In this document: one piece after another, positions 1-8,532 of the stretch
Numbering within the stretch: position 1 is the first letter of the stretch
Layout: every line of letters begins with the position of its first letter
Assembly: GCA_018660265.1 (NCBI GenBank)
Contig: JABJKS010000046.1
Coordinates: forward strand, 1 to 64,000
Length of the DNA: 64,000 nucleotides
Direction of reading: 5' to 3'
Origin: Rhodospirillaceae bacterium
GTDB taxonomy: Bacteria > Pseudomonadota > Alphaproteobacteria > GCA-2731375
Made by a program: the position numbers and the translations under genes
The notes under the pieces: model-generated
What the model was told of the DNA's origin: nothing
Databases searched by the model: none
Seen by the model: only the letters and a program-made list of their open reading frames with translations

Positions 1-1
1 C

Positions 2-379
2 AGTGACGGGATCAGTGACGGGGCCAGGGACGAGACGGGTGAGATCATTTGGGGCGATTTGATGGTCGGCTTCAAGGTCTTTCGGGAAACCTTTTCATCG
101 AAGGTCACCTTATACGGACCTGATCGCATTGACGTTGAATATATCAACGGCCCGTTCCGGTATCTGAACAATCATTGGAAGTTTAATCCCGTCGGCGACG
201 GTCAAAGCACCGAGATCGATTTCTTTATAGATTTCGAATTCCGCTCCCGCATGTTGCAGGCTGTGGCGACGACGGTTTTCAACGAAGCGGTGCGCCGCAT
301 GGTCGGTGCCTTTGAAACCCGTGCGGGTGAAATTCATGGCAGCGTCCGCACCACACCGAGCTTGTCCGAGCCAGCTTAA
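2..379 (+). CDS. COQ10/RatA-family START-domain protein, 5' end missing
   Basis: The reading frame is open from base 2, so the true start lies left of the window and about 125 C-terminal residues remain. The visible part ends in the family hallmarks YLNNHW and DFEFRSRMLQ followed by FNEAVRRM. Proteins of this family (COQ10 in mitochondria, RatA in bacteria) have a lipid-binding START/polyketide-cyclase fold and are thought to bind or chaperone ubiquinone; the toxin label comes from E. coli RatA. In alphaproteobacteria the gene usually sits between lipA and a cinA/pgpA/ispDF group, and pncC, pgpA and ispDF lie just to the right here. Its last four bases overlap the end of the convergent histidine kinase gene. 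Confidence 0.88.
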   Translation, partial: SDGISDGARDETGEIIWGDLMVGFKVFRETFSSKVTLYGPDRIDVEYINGPFRYLNNHWKFNPVGDGQSTEIDFFIDFEFRSRMLQAVATTVFNEAVRRMVGAFETRAGEIHGSVRTTPSLSEPA

Positions 380-1887
380 GCTGCTGTACCGGTCAATTGC
401 TTTTCGTTGATGACGCGCTCGGCGGGAAGGCTGACCGTCGCGGTTGTGCCCACATCGATCTCGCTGGTGAGTTGCAGGCTGCCGCCATGGTTTTCCACCA
501 ATCGTTTGGTGATGGCTAGACCCAGGCCCGTGCCTTCTTTGGAAGAGGTGAGGACGCCATGGAGGCGGATGAATGGTTCCTGCACACGTTCTATGTCGAT
601 TGTGGTCATCCCCGCGCCGTGATCGCAAACCTTGAAAACCAAATTGCCGTTGTTGTCGATTTCCGCCTTTACGATGATGGTTGTATCGGGTCGGGTGAAT
701 TTGACTGCGTTGGACAGTAGATTTAGCAGGATCTGTCGCAATTGCCTCTCATCCGCCCTGAGATAGATGGCCGTTACGGGCAATTGCAGGTCGATGCTGA
801 TATTTTCCTTGGCGGCACGATCACGAAGCAGGCGGACACATTCATCGAAAATATGGTTGGCTTCGAAGGTACCTTCCTCAATCTCCATCTGGCCGGCTTC
901 GATGCGGGACAAATCCAGGATGTCGGTGATCAAGGCTAACAAATGCTCCCCACTATTGCGGATGTCGCCGGCATAGTCGCGATAGCGCCTATCCCCCAGG
1001 GGGCCGAAAAGTTCCTGCTGCATGACTTCGGAAAAGCCAATTACCGCATTCAAGGGGGTGCGCAATTCATGGCTGAAATGGGCCAGAAATTCAGATTTTG
1101 TCCGGTTGGCCTGCTCCGCCTCCTCCTTTGCGGCCATCACCTCGGCTTCCGCCTGTTTGCGTTCGGAAATGTCGATGATCGAGATTTGGTAGGCCGCTTT
1201 GCCGTTCCAGGTCACTGCCTGTGCGGATTCTTCGACCCACACGCCCCGCCCGTCCTTGCGCTTCAAATGCATATCGACAAATCTGGATGGTACAATTCCC
1301 TTGCTGCGGCTTTCCATTCTCTGGGCCACCATTTCAAGGTCGTCCGGCATAATGAAATCCGAGACATTGCGTCCGCGCATCTCCTCTCTTTGGTAGCCAA
1401 GCAACTTGGCCAAGGCGTCGTTGACGTAGGTGACACAGGCGTCTTGAATTATGCCGACACCTTGGAGAGAGCTTTCCGTCAGAGTGCGATAGCGTGTTTT
1501 GCTTTCCTCCAACTCCGCCGTCCGCTGGGCGACCCGGCTTTCCAGTTCATCGTGGGCTGTTTTCAGGTCATCACGAAATCTCTGTTGGAGATAGAGCAGG
1601 ATTGCCGTCGTCCAAATGGCAAAAACTGCCATTCCACGATTCGTCAGGACGACCCATGAAATGCCCCCTGCCGGAGAATAAGCATAACCGACACATGTCA
1701 GGACGGTGCCCAAGACTGCCAGTAAAAGTATGGCGCGCCTGCTTGGTGACCACAGGCCCAGCAAAACAAGGCCAACATAGGGAACCCCGCCCGCAACGCC
1801 CAGGGGCATCGACAGATCAAGCACCAACACCGCCATCGCGATGATGCTGCTGAATATGGCGAACCAAGTATTGGACCCCTTAAACAT
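376..1887 (-). CDS. PAS-domain sensor histidine kinase, membrane-bound
   Basis: 503 residues. The N-terminus has about four hydrophobic segments between residues 8 and 100, then a short coiled coil (about 103-130), a PAS sensor domain (about 131-245) and a second helical linker. The HisKA box HFSHELRTPLN puts the phosphorylated histidine at about 273. The ATPase domain shows the N box (LLNLLSNAVKF, about 388-397), DHGAGM (422-427) and GTGLGLAI (452-459), so it should be catalytically complete. There is no receiver domain and no response regulator beside it, so it is an orphan kinase whose partner must be encoded elsewhere. A GGAG Shine-Dalgarno 7 bases before the ATG supports this start. The sensed signal is unknown. 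Confidence 0.93.
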   Translation of the reverse strand: MFKGSNTWFAIFSSIIAMAVLVLDLSMPLGVAGGVPYVGLVLLGLWSPSRRAILLLAVLGTVLTCVGYAYSPAGGISWVVLTNRGMAVFAIWTTAILLYLQQRFRDDLKTAHDELESRVAQRTAELEESKTRYRTLTESSLQGVGIIQDACVTYVNDALAKLLGYQREEMRGRNVSDFIMPDDLEMVAQRMESRSKGIVPSRFVDMHLKRKDGRGVWVEESAQAVTWNGKAAYQISIIDISERKQAEAEVMAAKEEAEQANRTKSEFLAHFSHELRTPLNAVIGFSEVMQQELFGPLGDRRYRDYAGDIRNSGEHLLALITDILDLSRIEAGQMEIEEGTFEANHIFDECVRLLRDRAAKENISIDLQLPVTAIYLRADERQLRQILLNLLSNAVKFTRPDTTIIVKAEIDNNGNLVFKVCDHGAGMTTIDIERVQEPFIRLHGVLTSSKEGTGLGLAITKRLVENHGGSLQLTSEIDVGTTATVSLPAERVINEKQLTGTAA

Positions 1888-2134
1888 CGACGTGCTCCGT
1901 CATCGTCGTCGGTCTTTAATCACTAGCATTCGAACATACTAATATTACAGAATACAGTTCAAAAAATGTTAACGGCGAATCAAAATTCCCCATGACATGT
2001 TAAGTAGGAGAAGGCTGAAAAACCTATCGCCAATACAAAACACGTTGAAATTTTTCACGCCGATGTCAAATTGTCACTCGCGCCGGTTCGTCTGGATTTA
2101 TCTGCTACGGATTATAAAAGAGAAGGCTCAAGCG

Positions 2135-2512
2135 ATGACAAAACAGAAAAATAAAAACCTCGGGTCCCATTTGGCGCAGGTCGTTGTTGGTGCCGGCCTG
2201 GCAATAGGCGGTGGTGCCGTCGGTGCGTCGGCCCATACAACACATTCACCAATGAACCCGGCAGCAGTGAACCCGGCCGCAATTGCGAAACCTGGGGTCC
2301 AGACGCCGGGCACAATGCAGTTGGCGTCCTGCAATGCATGCGGGGCAAAAAAGACCGCCTGCAATCCCTGTGGGAAGGCGACAAAGGCCTGTGGGGCCTG
2401 TGGGGCCTGTAATCCCTGCGCTGCGAAGAAAGGCTGTTCGCCGTGCAATCCGGCTGCCGTTAAAAACCCCTGCGGTTCCTCAAAACCGGCGTGTAATCCC
2501 TGCCAACGTTAG
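2135..2512 (+). CDS. small exported Cys-rich protein with CNPC/CGAC motifs
   Basis: 125 residues from the ATG preceded by AGAAGG at a good distance; a longer open frame begins at 1997 but has no such site. Residues 1-33 look like a signal peptide (hydrophobic AQVVVGAGLAIGGG core, then ASA). After a Pro/Asn-rich spacer the protein has 13 cysteines between residues 66 and 123, mostly as CxxC pairs (CNAC, CNPC, CGAC, CSPC, CNPC). Such spacing suggests soft-metal binding. It resembles in style the low-complexity exported precursors such as bufferins, which chelate copper after thiooxazole modification, but the usual partner genes (MNIO/DUF692 enzyme and BufC) are not adjacent. Function is therefore unassigned; metal buffering is inference. 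Confidence 0.72.
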   Translation: MTKQKNKNLGSHLAQVVVGAGLAIGGGAVGASAHTTHSPMNPAAVNPAAIAKPGVQTPGTMQLASCNACGAKKTACNPCGKATKACGACGACNPCAAKKGCSPCNPAAVKNPCGSSKPACNPCQR

Positions 2513-2537
2513 AGCGATCTGAATTGTTTGCGGAAAC

Positions 2538-3209
2538 TCAGGGCAATTGCAGCACGGCAAAATTATGCACTGCGTGAATAATCACGGGCACCCATAGGCT
2601 GCCCGAATATTCGTAGATCCAGGCCAGGAAGAAAAACAACGCGAAAAGGCCCGGCATGGCACCAAGGTCGAAATGCAGCAGGGCATGGCCAACGGCAGCA
2701 AGGGCGGCGGCTTGCCAAATGCCGACGCGGTGGCGCAGCCAGCCGAACAGCAGGCCGCGAAAGACCATTTCCTCCATCAAGGGGGCCAAAACCACGACAC
2801 CCATGATCATGGCCAACAGATAGTTAGGCTGGCTCCACGCTTCTGTATTCGACAAGGGCAGGGCGGGGCCCTCGGCGGCACCAAAAAGGGGTTTGAACAT
2901 GGCTGTGATCAACATGGTGGCGGGCACGGAAAACAGCCCCAACGCCACGGCGCGCAACAACCAACGCCTTTCGATCCGGGTAAATCCCAGCCGCGCCCAA
3001 CCGTCGCTTTCCTGCCAGACCGTGGCGAACCAGACCCAAATGATGGATGCCAGGCTGGGTAAAACCAAATAGGCCATCAATATTGCGGTTGGGTCCTGGT
3101 CATGGCCCGTGCCCAAATAGCGCTTGCCCAGCAGGGCTATCGTCAATTGTACGACGATGGCTCCCATGACGGCGCGCCACATATCCCCCGTTTCAATGCG
3201 TGTCGGCAT
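2538..3209 (-). CDS. CPBP-family intramembrane glutamic endopeptidase
   Basis: 223 residues from the ATG at 3209; a longer frame running to 3350 would overlap pncC and lacks support. The protein has several hydrophobic segments and the CPBP (CAAX protease/bacteriocin-processing, Abi) signature: EEMVFRG (E146, E147, R151), the histidine of GHALLHFD, and the C-terminal IHAVHN. Rce1-like members cleave within or near the membrane; many bacterial members have unknown substrates. It starts 7 bases after the pncC stop, so it is the last gene of the leftward ispDF-pgpA-LLM-pncC operon. No prenylation or bacteriocin gene lies nearby to suggest a substrate. Confidence 0.88.
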   Translation of the reverse strand: MPTRIETGDMWRAVMGAIVVQLTIALLGKRYLGTGHDQDPTAILMAYLVLPSLASIIWVWFATVWQESDGWARLGFTRIERRWLLRAVALGLFSVPATMLITAMFKPLFGAAEGPALPLSNTEAWSQPNYLLAMIMGVVVLAPLMEEMVFRGLLFGWLRHRVGIWQAAALAAVGHALLHFDLGAMPGLFALFFFLAWIYEYSGSLWVPVIIHAVHNFAVLQLP

Positions 3210-3216
3210 GCCGCAT

Positions 3217-3726
3217 TTAGCTCTTGGCCAGCGTTTCGGCCAGCATCTCGGCCAGCATTTCCAGGGCGGTATGGACCGTGGCCTCCCGAATGCCGCCTCG
3301 GCCCAGATCACCATAGCGCTGTTCCCGGTGCAGGGTCGCTTTACCGTCACGGGCGCAGGCTAGATGCACCAGTCCCACCGGTTTATCCGCCGTGCCGCCG
3401 CCCGGCCCCGCCACCCCGGTGCAGGCGACCGCCATATGAGCCAAGGAATGCGCCACCGCGCCTTCGGCCATGGCACGCGCCACAGGTTCGGAAACGGCCC
3501 CATGGCCCTCAATCAGTGCCATGGGTACATCCAGCATGACATTCTTGGCCTCGTTGGAATAGGTGACGAAGCCCCGGTCTACCACGGTGGATGAGCCGGC
3601 AATTTCGGTCAGACAGCCAGCGATTAAGCCACCGGTGCACGATTCAGCCGTTGCCACCATGACGCCCGCCGCCTCGCAGGCGCGTAATAACTCCGTGGCT
3701 TGTGCCGTCAATTGATCACTAAACAT
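3217..3726 (-). CDS. pncC: CinA-C family nicotinamide-nucleotide amidase
   Basis: 169 residues, the size of stand-alone CinA C-terminal domains. It shows the family motifs ATAESCTGG (about 25-33), TYSNEAK and VAGPGGG. PncC deamidates nicotinamide mononucleotide to nicotinate mononucleotide, recycling the by-product of NAD-dependent DNA ligase. The C-terminus carries a short repeated EMLAEMLAETLAKS tail. The ATG lies 3 bases after the stop of the LLM oxidoreductase gene, so translation is probably coupled. Confidence 0.93.
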   Translation of the reverse strand: MFSDQLTAQATELLRACEAAGVMVATAESCTGGLIAGCLTEIAGSSTVVDRGFVTYSNEAKNVMLDVPMALIEGHGAVSEPVARAMAEGAVAHSLAHMAVACTGVAGPGGGTADKPVGLVHLACARDGKATLHREQRYGDLGRGGIREATVHTALEMLAEMLAETLAKS

Positions 3727-3729
3727 CTG

Positions 3730-4812
3730 CTAGTACTTCGCCATGATCTGTTCCGAGAATTCCTGGAAGTTGGAGCGGGCCACATGAATGGGCGGCATCA
3801 GCACAACCTCACGCAGCCCGGCGGCCTCCAACGCCTTCATGCGGGAGAGGATCTCGTCCGGTTCCCCCACCAGGCCGCCCGATGCCTTGATCATTTCTGG
3901 CGTGACGAAGCGCCGCTCTGCCTCCGGCAGATAGGCGCAATGGCCGGTGTGGAGGATTTGATGGCGGCGGTCTTCGGGCATTTCCGTCTCCACATAGCGT
4001 TTGTAGTCCTCCCACAGGCCACGGACTTCGCCCAGGATGAATTTGTCGTTGCCCCTCTGGCGGTAGAGCTCGTACCAAAAATGCAGGGATGATACGACCT
4101 GTGCCCCGGTCTCTTCGATGACCCGGTCCGAGGTCAAGGTCTCACCCGGTCGCATTATGCAGGCAAAGGTCAGGACGGAGGCATGGAAGCTGTCATCGAT
4201 CACCCGGCCAACCTCTTCACCGCCGCGGCGGATACGCTCCAGGTTCTGGGTTAGCAGGCCGTAGGGTTCGTTGCCGGCACTGATCCGGCCATCGCCATAG
4301 GCACCGGTTGCAGCCAGGGCTTTCGGCCCGTTGGCGGCGACATAGATCGGCACCTGATGTTCCGTGTCGATGCATTCCAGTTGCCGGTCCAGGAACTTGA
4401 TGGGCTGGCTTTCCTTGCCGGGCGGGGCATATTCGACTTCTTCGCCTGCCAACAAGCCGCGCACGACACGGAGGTAATCGCGAAAAGCCGATGGCGGCAC
4501 CGGGTCCTGGCCCATGATCCGCATTGCTGTGTGCCCGGTGCCGATGCCCAGGAAAACCCGGCCCGGTGCGATGCGATTAATGCTGGCAATAGAGTGCGCG
4601 GTGACCGGGGCCAGGCGGGTGCCCGCGATGGCGACGCCCGTGCCCAGCCGCAGGGTCGAGGTGTTTTGCGCCGCCAGGGCCATCGTGGCGTAGCAGTCGG
4701 ACCAGATCATCTGACTATCGGGCACCCAGCCGCTGTCATAGCCGAGATCTTCCAAATACGGGAAAATCTGCCAATCATCAATTTTCGTCGCTACGATGCC
4801 GCCAAATTTCAT
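3730..4812 (-). CDS. LLM-class flavin-dependent oxidoreductase
   Basis: 360 residues with a bacterial-luciferase-like TIM barrel: N-terminal MKFGGIVATK strand, the LRLGTGVAIAG segment and RVFLGIGTGH, typical of FMN- or F420-dependent LLM enzymes. The exact substrate cannot be read from the sequence. It is placed inside the pgpA-pncC pair that is normally contiguous, apparently as an insertion into the operon; spacing is 30 bases after pgpA and 3 bases before pncC. A second unrelated-length LLM gene lies at 18724-19788. Confidence 0.88.
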   Translation of the reverse strand: MKFGGIVATKIDDWQIFPYLEDLGYDSGWVPDSQMIWSDCYATMALAAQNTSTLRLGTGVAIAGTRLAPVTAHSIASINRIAPGRVFLGIGTGHTAMRIMGQDPVPPSAFRDYLRVVRGLLAGEEVEYAPPGKESQPIKFLDRQLECIDTEHQVPIYVAANGPKALAATGAYGDGRISAGNEPYGLLTQNLERIRRGGEEVGRVIDDSFHASVLTFACIMRPGETLTSDRVIEETGAQVVSSLHFWYELYRQRGNDKFILGEVRGLWEDYKRYVETEMPEDRRHQILHTGHCAYLPEAERRFVTPEMIKASGGLVGEPDEILSRMKALEAAGLREVVLMPPIHVARSNFQEFSEQIMAKY

Positions 4813-4842
4813 TGTCTCGCTCTCCCAAACTTCAAACCGACT

Positions 4843-5328
4843 TCAAAACCAGTATCGAAATCCCGCAATGGCCAACAGACCATAAAGGGCCGCCATAATA
4901 TCATCCATCATAATACCCAAACCGCCTGTAAAACGCCGCTCCGCCCAATTTGCGGGCCAGGGTTTGGCAATATCGCACAAGCGGAACAATAAAAATCCAG
5001 CCAGATAGTACCAGGGATCAAGCGGTGCCACGATCAGTACCAGCCATTGCCCGGCGACTTCATCAATCACCACCATGCCGGGGTCTTTGCCACCGCCCGC
5101 CTGCTCGTAAACGCCACCTGCCCAAATTCCCAGGGCGAAAACCACGACAGTTGCCACCGCCAGGGCGATAGGCCCTGCATAATAGACAATGCCCCAGGCA
5201 AAGGGCAGGGCGGCTAAAGACCCCCACGTACCCGGTGCCGGACGCAGCAGGCCGGCACCAAACCAGGTCGCCAACAAACAGGCCGGGTGAGACAGCGGCA
5301 GAGGTGCTTTCGAAAGGAATTTCGCCAT
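4843..5328 (-). CDS. pgpA: phosphatidylglycerophosphatase A
   Basis: 161 residues with the PgpA motifs PAPGTWGS, IDEVAGQW, FRLCDIAKPWP and GGLGIMMDD, plus three to four hydrophobic segments. The enzyme removes phosphate from phosphatidylglycerophosphate in the inner membrane to give phosphatidylglycerol. Its ATG is immediately adjacent to the stop codon of ispDF, so the two are co-transcribed and probably translationally coupled. The ispDF-pgpA-pncC order is a common alphaproteobacterial arrangement. Confidence 0.96.
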   Translation of the reverse strand: MAKFLSKAPLPLSHPACLLATWFGAGLLRPAPGTWGSLAALPFAWGIVYYAGPIALAVATVVVFALGIWAGGVYEQAGGGKDPGMVVIDEVAGQWLVLIVAPLDPWYYLAGFLLFRLCDIAKPWPANWAERRFTGGLGIMMDDIMAALYGLLAIAGFRYWF

Positions 5329-6507
5329 TCAGATCGGCAGTCGTACAGTGGCGGTGGCTTGGGCTGCGATACCCTCGTTGCGCCCGGTGAAGCCAAGGCG
5401 TTCCGTGGTGGTTGCCTTGATGCTGACCCGGTCGCCATCCAGCCCAACGATGTCACCCAAACGCGCCGCCATGGCAGAATGATGCGGCGTTATTCGGGGT
5501 GCCTCGCAAATTATTGTCAGGTCCAAATGCGCCAATTTCCCACCCCTGGCGTGCACGCGATCCACGGCGAAAGCTGCGAAGCGGGCCGAATCCATATCTT
5601 TCCACTGCGCCTGGCTGGGTGGGAAATGCCGCCCGATATCGCCATCCCCAATGGCCCCCAATATGGCATCGGTGACTGCATGCAGGGCGACATCGGCATC
5701 TGAATGACCGGCCAGTTGGCTATCGTGTGGGATGTCCACGCCGCACAGGCGCACCGAGGAACCGGGCTCAAACCGATGCACGTCAAAGCCCTGGCCGACC
5801 CGTACATCGAACAAACGCGCGGCATGGGCGGCATTGGCCCGGCCTAGGTCATCCGCCGTGGTAATCTTGAAGTTTTCCGCCGCGCCATGGACGATGGTGA
5901 CTTCCAGGCCCACCGCCCGCGCCAGGGAAGCGTCATCCGTATGGCCCTCGCCCACGCTTTCATGCGCCGCCAGAATATTCGCAAAGTGGAAACCTTGGGG
6001 GGTCTGGGCCTGCCACAAATCATCGCGCGGCACTTCATCGATGATCGCGCCTTCATGGCTGCGCTTCAGGCTATCAACTACGGGGATCGCGGCAATGGCA
6101 CCGGGGTGGTTGTCCAGACCAGCCAGGACATTATCAATGACAGCGGCGGAGATAAACGGCCGGGCACCATCGTGGATCAGGACCCGTGCGGGGGCCAGGG
6201 GTGCCAAACCCTGCAGGCCGCGCAAGACGGATTGCTGCCGGCTTGCTCCACCGATGATCGGGGGCAGCAGGTCCAGGCCATGCGCGGCCTCCTCGTAATG
6301 GCTTTGATCGTCGGCGCGGATGACGGCGGCAACACCTGCTATGGCAGGGTGATGGCAAAATGCCAGCAGGGCATGACGCAGGACGGGGATCCCGGCCAGG
6401 GTCTGGTATTGTTTCGCCACCGGCCCGCCCAGGCGTTCACCACGCCCGCCCGCGACGATTAAGGCCATCACAGGGGCGGCTGCCGTACCATTTTTTAACT
6501 CATCCAT
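5329..6507 (-). CDS. ispDF: bifunctional IspD/IspF of the MEP isoprenoid pathway
   Basis: 392 residues, a fusion typical of alphaproteobacteria. Residues 1-230 are the IspD cytidylyltransferase, with the nucleotide-binding loop AGGRGERLGG followed by the KQY lysine. Residues from about 233 are the IspF cyclase, with GQGFDVHRF and HSDADVALH providing metal ligands and the terminal RNEGIAAQATATV. Together they convert MEP to CDP-ME and CDP-ME phosphate to the cyclic diphosphate. The same window holds dxr and uppS, so isoprenoid precursor supply and undecaprenyl carrier synthesis are both represented. First gene of the leftward operon; the promoter must lie in the roughly 80-base gap shared with the divergent crotonase gene. 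Confidence 0.97.
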   Translation of the reverse strand: MDELKNGTAAAPVMALIVAGGRGERLGGPVAKQYQTLAGIPVLRHALLAFCHHPAIAGVAAVIRADDQSHYEEAAHGLDLLPPIIGGASRQQSVLRGLQGLAPLAPARVLIHDGARPFISAAVIDNVLAGLDNHPGAIAAIPVVDSLKRSHEGAIIDEVPRDDLWQAQTPQGFHFANILAAHESVGEGHTDDASLARAVGLEVTIVHGAAENFKITTADDLGRANAAHAARLFDVRVGQGFDVHRFEPGSSVRLCGVDIPHDSQLAGHSDADVALHAVTDAILGAIGDGDIGRHFPPSQAQWKDMDSARFAAFAVDRVHARGGKLAHLDLTIICEAPRITPHHSAMAARLGDIVGLDGDRVSIKATTTERLGFTGRNEGIAAQATATVRLPI

Positions 6508-6587
6508 CCCGGCAATCTAACATGCCTTCCCCGCCTGTGATAAGAAGGCGGTAGCGTTCAAAGAGATTTTTGTATCGAGGGATTTTA

Positions 6588-7379
6588 ATGACCGACGGAC
6601 AGCCGACAGTGCATGTGGAGATCGAGGAACGGAGTGCCAGGGGCGTTAGAGGACGCGTGGCTTGGGTGCGCATGGATAATCCACGCAAGTTGAATGCCGG
6701 TTCCGCCCCCTTGGTGGCAAAGCTGATCTCTTCCTTTGAGAATCTGGCCAAGGATGATGGTCTGCGCGCTGCCGTTCTGACCGGCGCAGGTGATCGGGCC
6801 TTTATGGCAGGTGCGGATCTGAACGAATTAACGATGTTGAAGCCTGAGAGCGCGCGGCATTTCATTACGCAACTGCATCTGGCCGCACAAGCGATCCGCG
6901 CCTTGCCGGTGCCGGTCATTGGCCGTTTGCGGGGTTTCTGCCTGGGCGCTGGGTTAGAGTTGGCGGCGGCCTGTGATTTCCGTGTTGCCGACGAAAGTTT
7001 CGTCATGGGCATGCCAGAGGTGAAAGTGGGTTTGCCATCGGTGATCGAGGCTGCGTTGCTGCCCCGGTTGATCGGCTGGGGGAAAACCCGGGAATTGTTG
7101 TTGATGGGCGGCAATTACGATGCGGATGAGGCCCTGGCCATGCATTTTGTTGAAAAAATGGTGCCGGCAGGGGAGCTTGATGCATGGGTTGAAAACTGGT
7201 TGGAACGAATTCTGGCAGCAGGCCCCGTTGCCATCCGCTCACAAAAATCACTGATCGGCAAATGGGAAGAGTTAGGTCTAGGCGCTGCCATAGAGGTGGG
7301 AATAGATCACTTCTCTGATGCTTATGGCACTGATGAGCCGCTGGCGATGCTTGCCTCCTACGTGAAACCCAAAACCTAA
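6588..7379 (+). CDS. enoyl-CoA hydratase/isomerase (crotonase) family protein
   Basis: 263 residues from the ATG at 6588, preceded by a GAGG at fair distance; an upstream TTG at 6570 is less likely. Crotonase fold is shown by the oxyanion-hole segments FMAGADLNEL and GFCLGAGLELAAACD, and by PEVKVGLPSVIEAALLPRLIG, where a glutamate sits at the usual catalytic region. Such enzymes hydrate or isomerise acyl-CoA esters; the acyl chain cannot be told. It is followed after one base by the ChaC-like gene, so the two probably form an operon. Confidence 0.88.
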   Translation: MTDGQPTVHVEIEERSARGVRGRVAWVRMDNPRKLNAGSAPLVAKLISSFENLAKDDGLRAAVLTGAGDRAFMAGADLNELTMLKPESARHFITQLHLAAQAIRALPVPVIGRLRGFCLGAGLELAAACDFRVADESFVMGMPEVKVGLPSVIEAALLPRLIGWGKTRELLLMGGNYDADEALAMHFVEKMVPAGELDAWVENWLERILAAGPVAIRSQKSLIGKWEELGLGAAIEVGIDHFSDAYGTDEPLAMLASYVKPKT

Positions 7380-7380
7380 A

Positions 7381-7917
7381 ATGGCGGATCAACATTGGGT
7401 GTTCGGCTATGGCTCCCTCATGTGGCAGCCGGATTTCCCCTATATCGAACGACGCTCGGGGCTGTTACGGGGCTGGCATCGGGCCCATGCCTTGCGCAGC
7501 ACGGTCGCCTGGGGCTCCGCAGATCGACCCGGCCTTATCCTGACCATGCTATCCGGCGGCGAATGCTTGGGGACGGTGTTTCGGGTGCCGGCGGGACAGT
7601 GGGGCCAAACGCAAAGCTATTTGCGGCAACGGGAGGCGGCCTATCGCCATATCCAGGTGCGTGTGGACACGCCCGAAGGTCCCGTTCGGGCTCTGACTTT
7701 TGCCGCCGATCCGCGCAATCCCCGTTTTATCGGCAAACAGCCTCTGTGGACCAGCGCGCATTTAGTGGCCCAGGGAGAGGGGCGCAAGGGAACGTCGCGG
7801 GGTTATCTGGCAGGTACCATCGCGGCGGTGCGCGCCATGGGAGGGCAGCCGGAGCCCGGCCTGCAAAGATTGCAGATGGCGGTCAACGTGGTGCTGGGCC
7901 GTGCTGTCCCGGTCTAA
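7381..7917 (+). CDS. chaC: ChaC-like gamma-glutamylcyclotransferase
   Basis: 178 residues. The N-terminal VFGYGSLMW (about 7-15) is the substrate-binding loop of gamma-glutamylcyclotransferases, and QREAAY carries the expected catalytic glutamate (E85). ChaC-type enzymes release 5-oxoproline from glutathione, giving Cys-Gly. Starts one base after the crotonase stop, so co-transcription is likely. The fit to ChaC rather than to the shorter GGCT-type enzymes rests on length and the REAAY motif. Confidence 0.88.
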   Translation: MADQHWVFGYGSLMWQPDFPYIERRSGLLRGWHRAHALRSTVAWGSADRPGLILTMLSGGECLGTVFRVPAGQWGQTQSYLRQREAAYRHIQVRVDTPEGPVRALTFAADPRNPRFIGKQPLWTSAHLVAQGEGRKGTSRGYLAGTIAAVRAMGGQPEPGLQRLQMAVNVVLGRAVPV

Positions 7918-7946
7918 AGTGGCGCAGTAGCGCTCGATAAGTTCGA

Positions 7947-8147
7947 TCAGGGGCCCGCACCGTTGGTGCGTGCCCGGTCCTTGTTGTCATCGATCCATTT
8001 CTTGTCCCGCTGAATGCAGTCGGCAAACCCGGGACTGCCTTTTTTGAAGCCCAGGCGCAGGCAGCGGTCTTCGTACCAATTCGGCTGTTGCTGCAGGCAG
8101 CCGGCCAGCAATGCAAGGCCCGCGAAACAAAGCAATACTCTCACCAT
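7947..8147 (-). CDS. small lipoprotein
   Basis: 66 residues. The N-terminus is a lipoprotein signal with the lipobox LLAGC (cysteine at 17), so the mature protein of about 50 residues is lipidated. The mature part has two more cysteines in CLRLGF and FADCIQ, which may form a disulfide in the periplasm. AAGGG precedes the ATG at a suitable distance. No function is known to me for this type. Confidence 0.75.
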   Translation of the reverse strand: MVRVLLCFAGLALLAGCLQQQPNWYEDRCLRLGFKKGSPGFADCIQRDKKWIDDNKDRARTNGAGP

Positions 8148-8313
8148 GGCAAATACCCTTAATTGCTGAGGAGGTTGTTTAACGAATGCTTAACTATAAT
8201 GTAGGGTTTTATTTACGAAAACATAGCCAATATAGACTTGGTGGGTGGGATTGTCGCACTGCTCCCGGTCTTAGAGGACAGGGAAGCTATGATGTAAATT
8301 GAGGGTAAAGTCC

Positions 8314-8517
8314 ATGTGGATCAAAACAGTAGACTTCGCGAATTTCGCCCTACGACGCAGCGGTATGGCTGATCTATCCGGTGCAACGGCAATGGAATAT
8401 GCCCTAATTGGGACTGGCATCGGGGTTGCCCTGATTGCGACAATGTTCGCAATCGGTGATGAAATGACTGAAATGTTCCAGATGATCCAGACCACATTTG
8501 CGGCATCCACCAATTAA
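8314..8517 (+). CDS. Flp-family type IVb pilin, orphan
   Basis: 67 residues from the ATG at 8314, with GAGG 9 bases upstream. SGATAMEYALIGTGIGVALI is the Flp/Fap pilin pattern: a short leader, the conserved glutamate-tyrosine pair of the mature N-terminus and one hydrophobic helix. Flp pilins are processed by TadV-type prepilin peptidases and assembled by the Tad machinery. No tad, cpa or rcp gene is in the window, so this copy is separated from its assembly system or is a solitary paralogue. Confidence 0.82.
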   Translation: MWIKTVDFANFALRRSGMADLSGATAMEYALIGTGIGVALIATMFAIGDEMTEMFQMIQTTFAASTN

Positions 8518-8532
8518 CAGCGTGCAACAAAA

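Noticed and set aside
943-1659. 238-codon plus-strand frame
   Set aside because: It lies wholly antisense to the histidine kinase PAS and HisKA region, whose motifs are clear.
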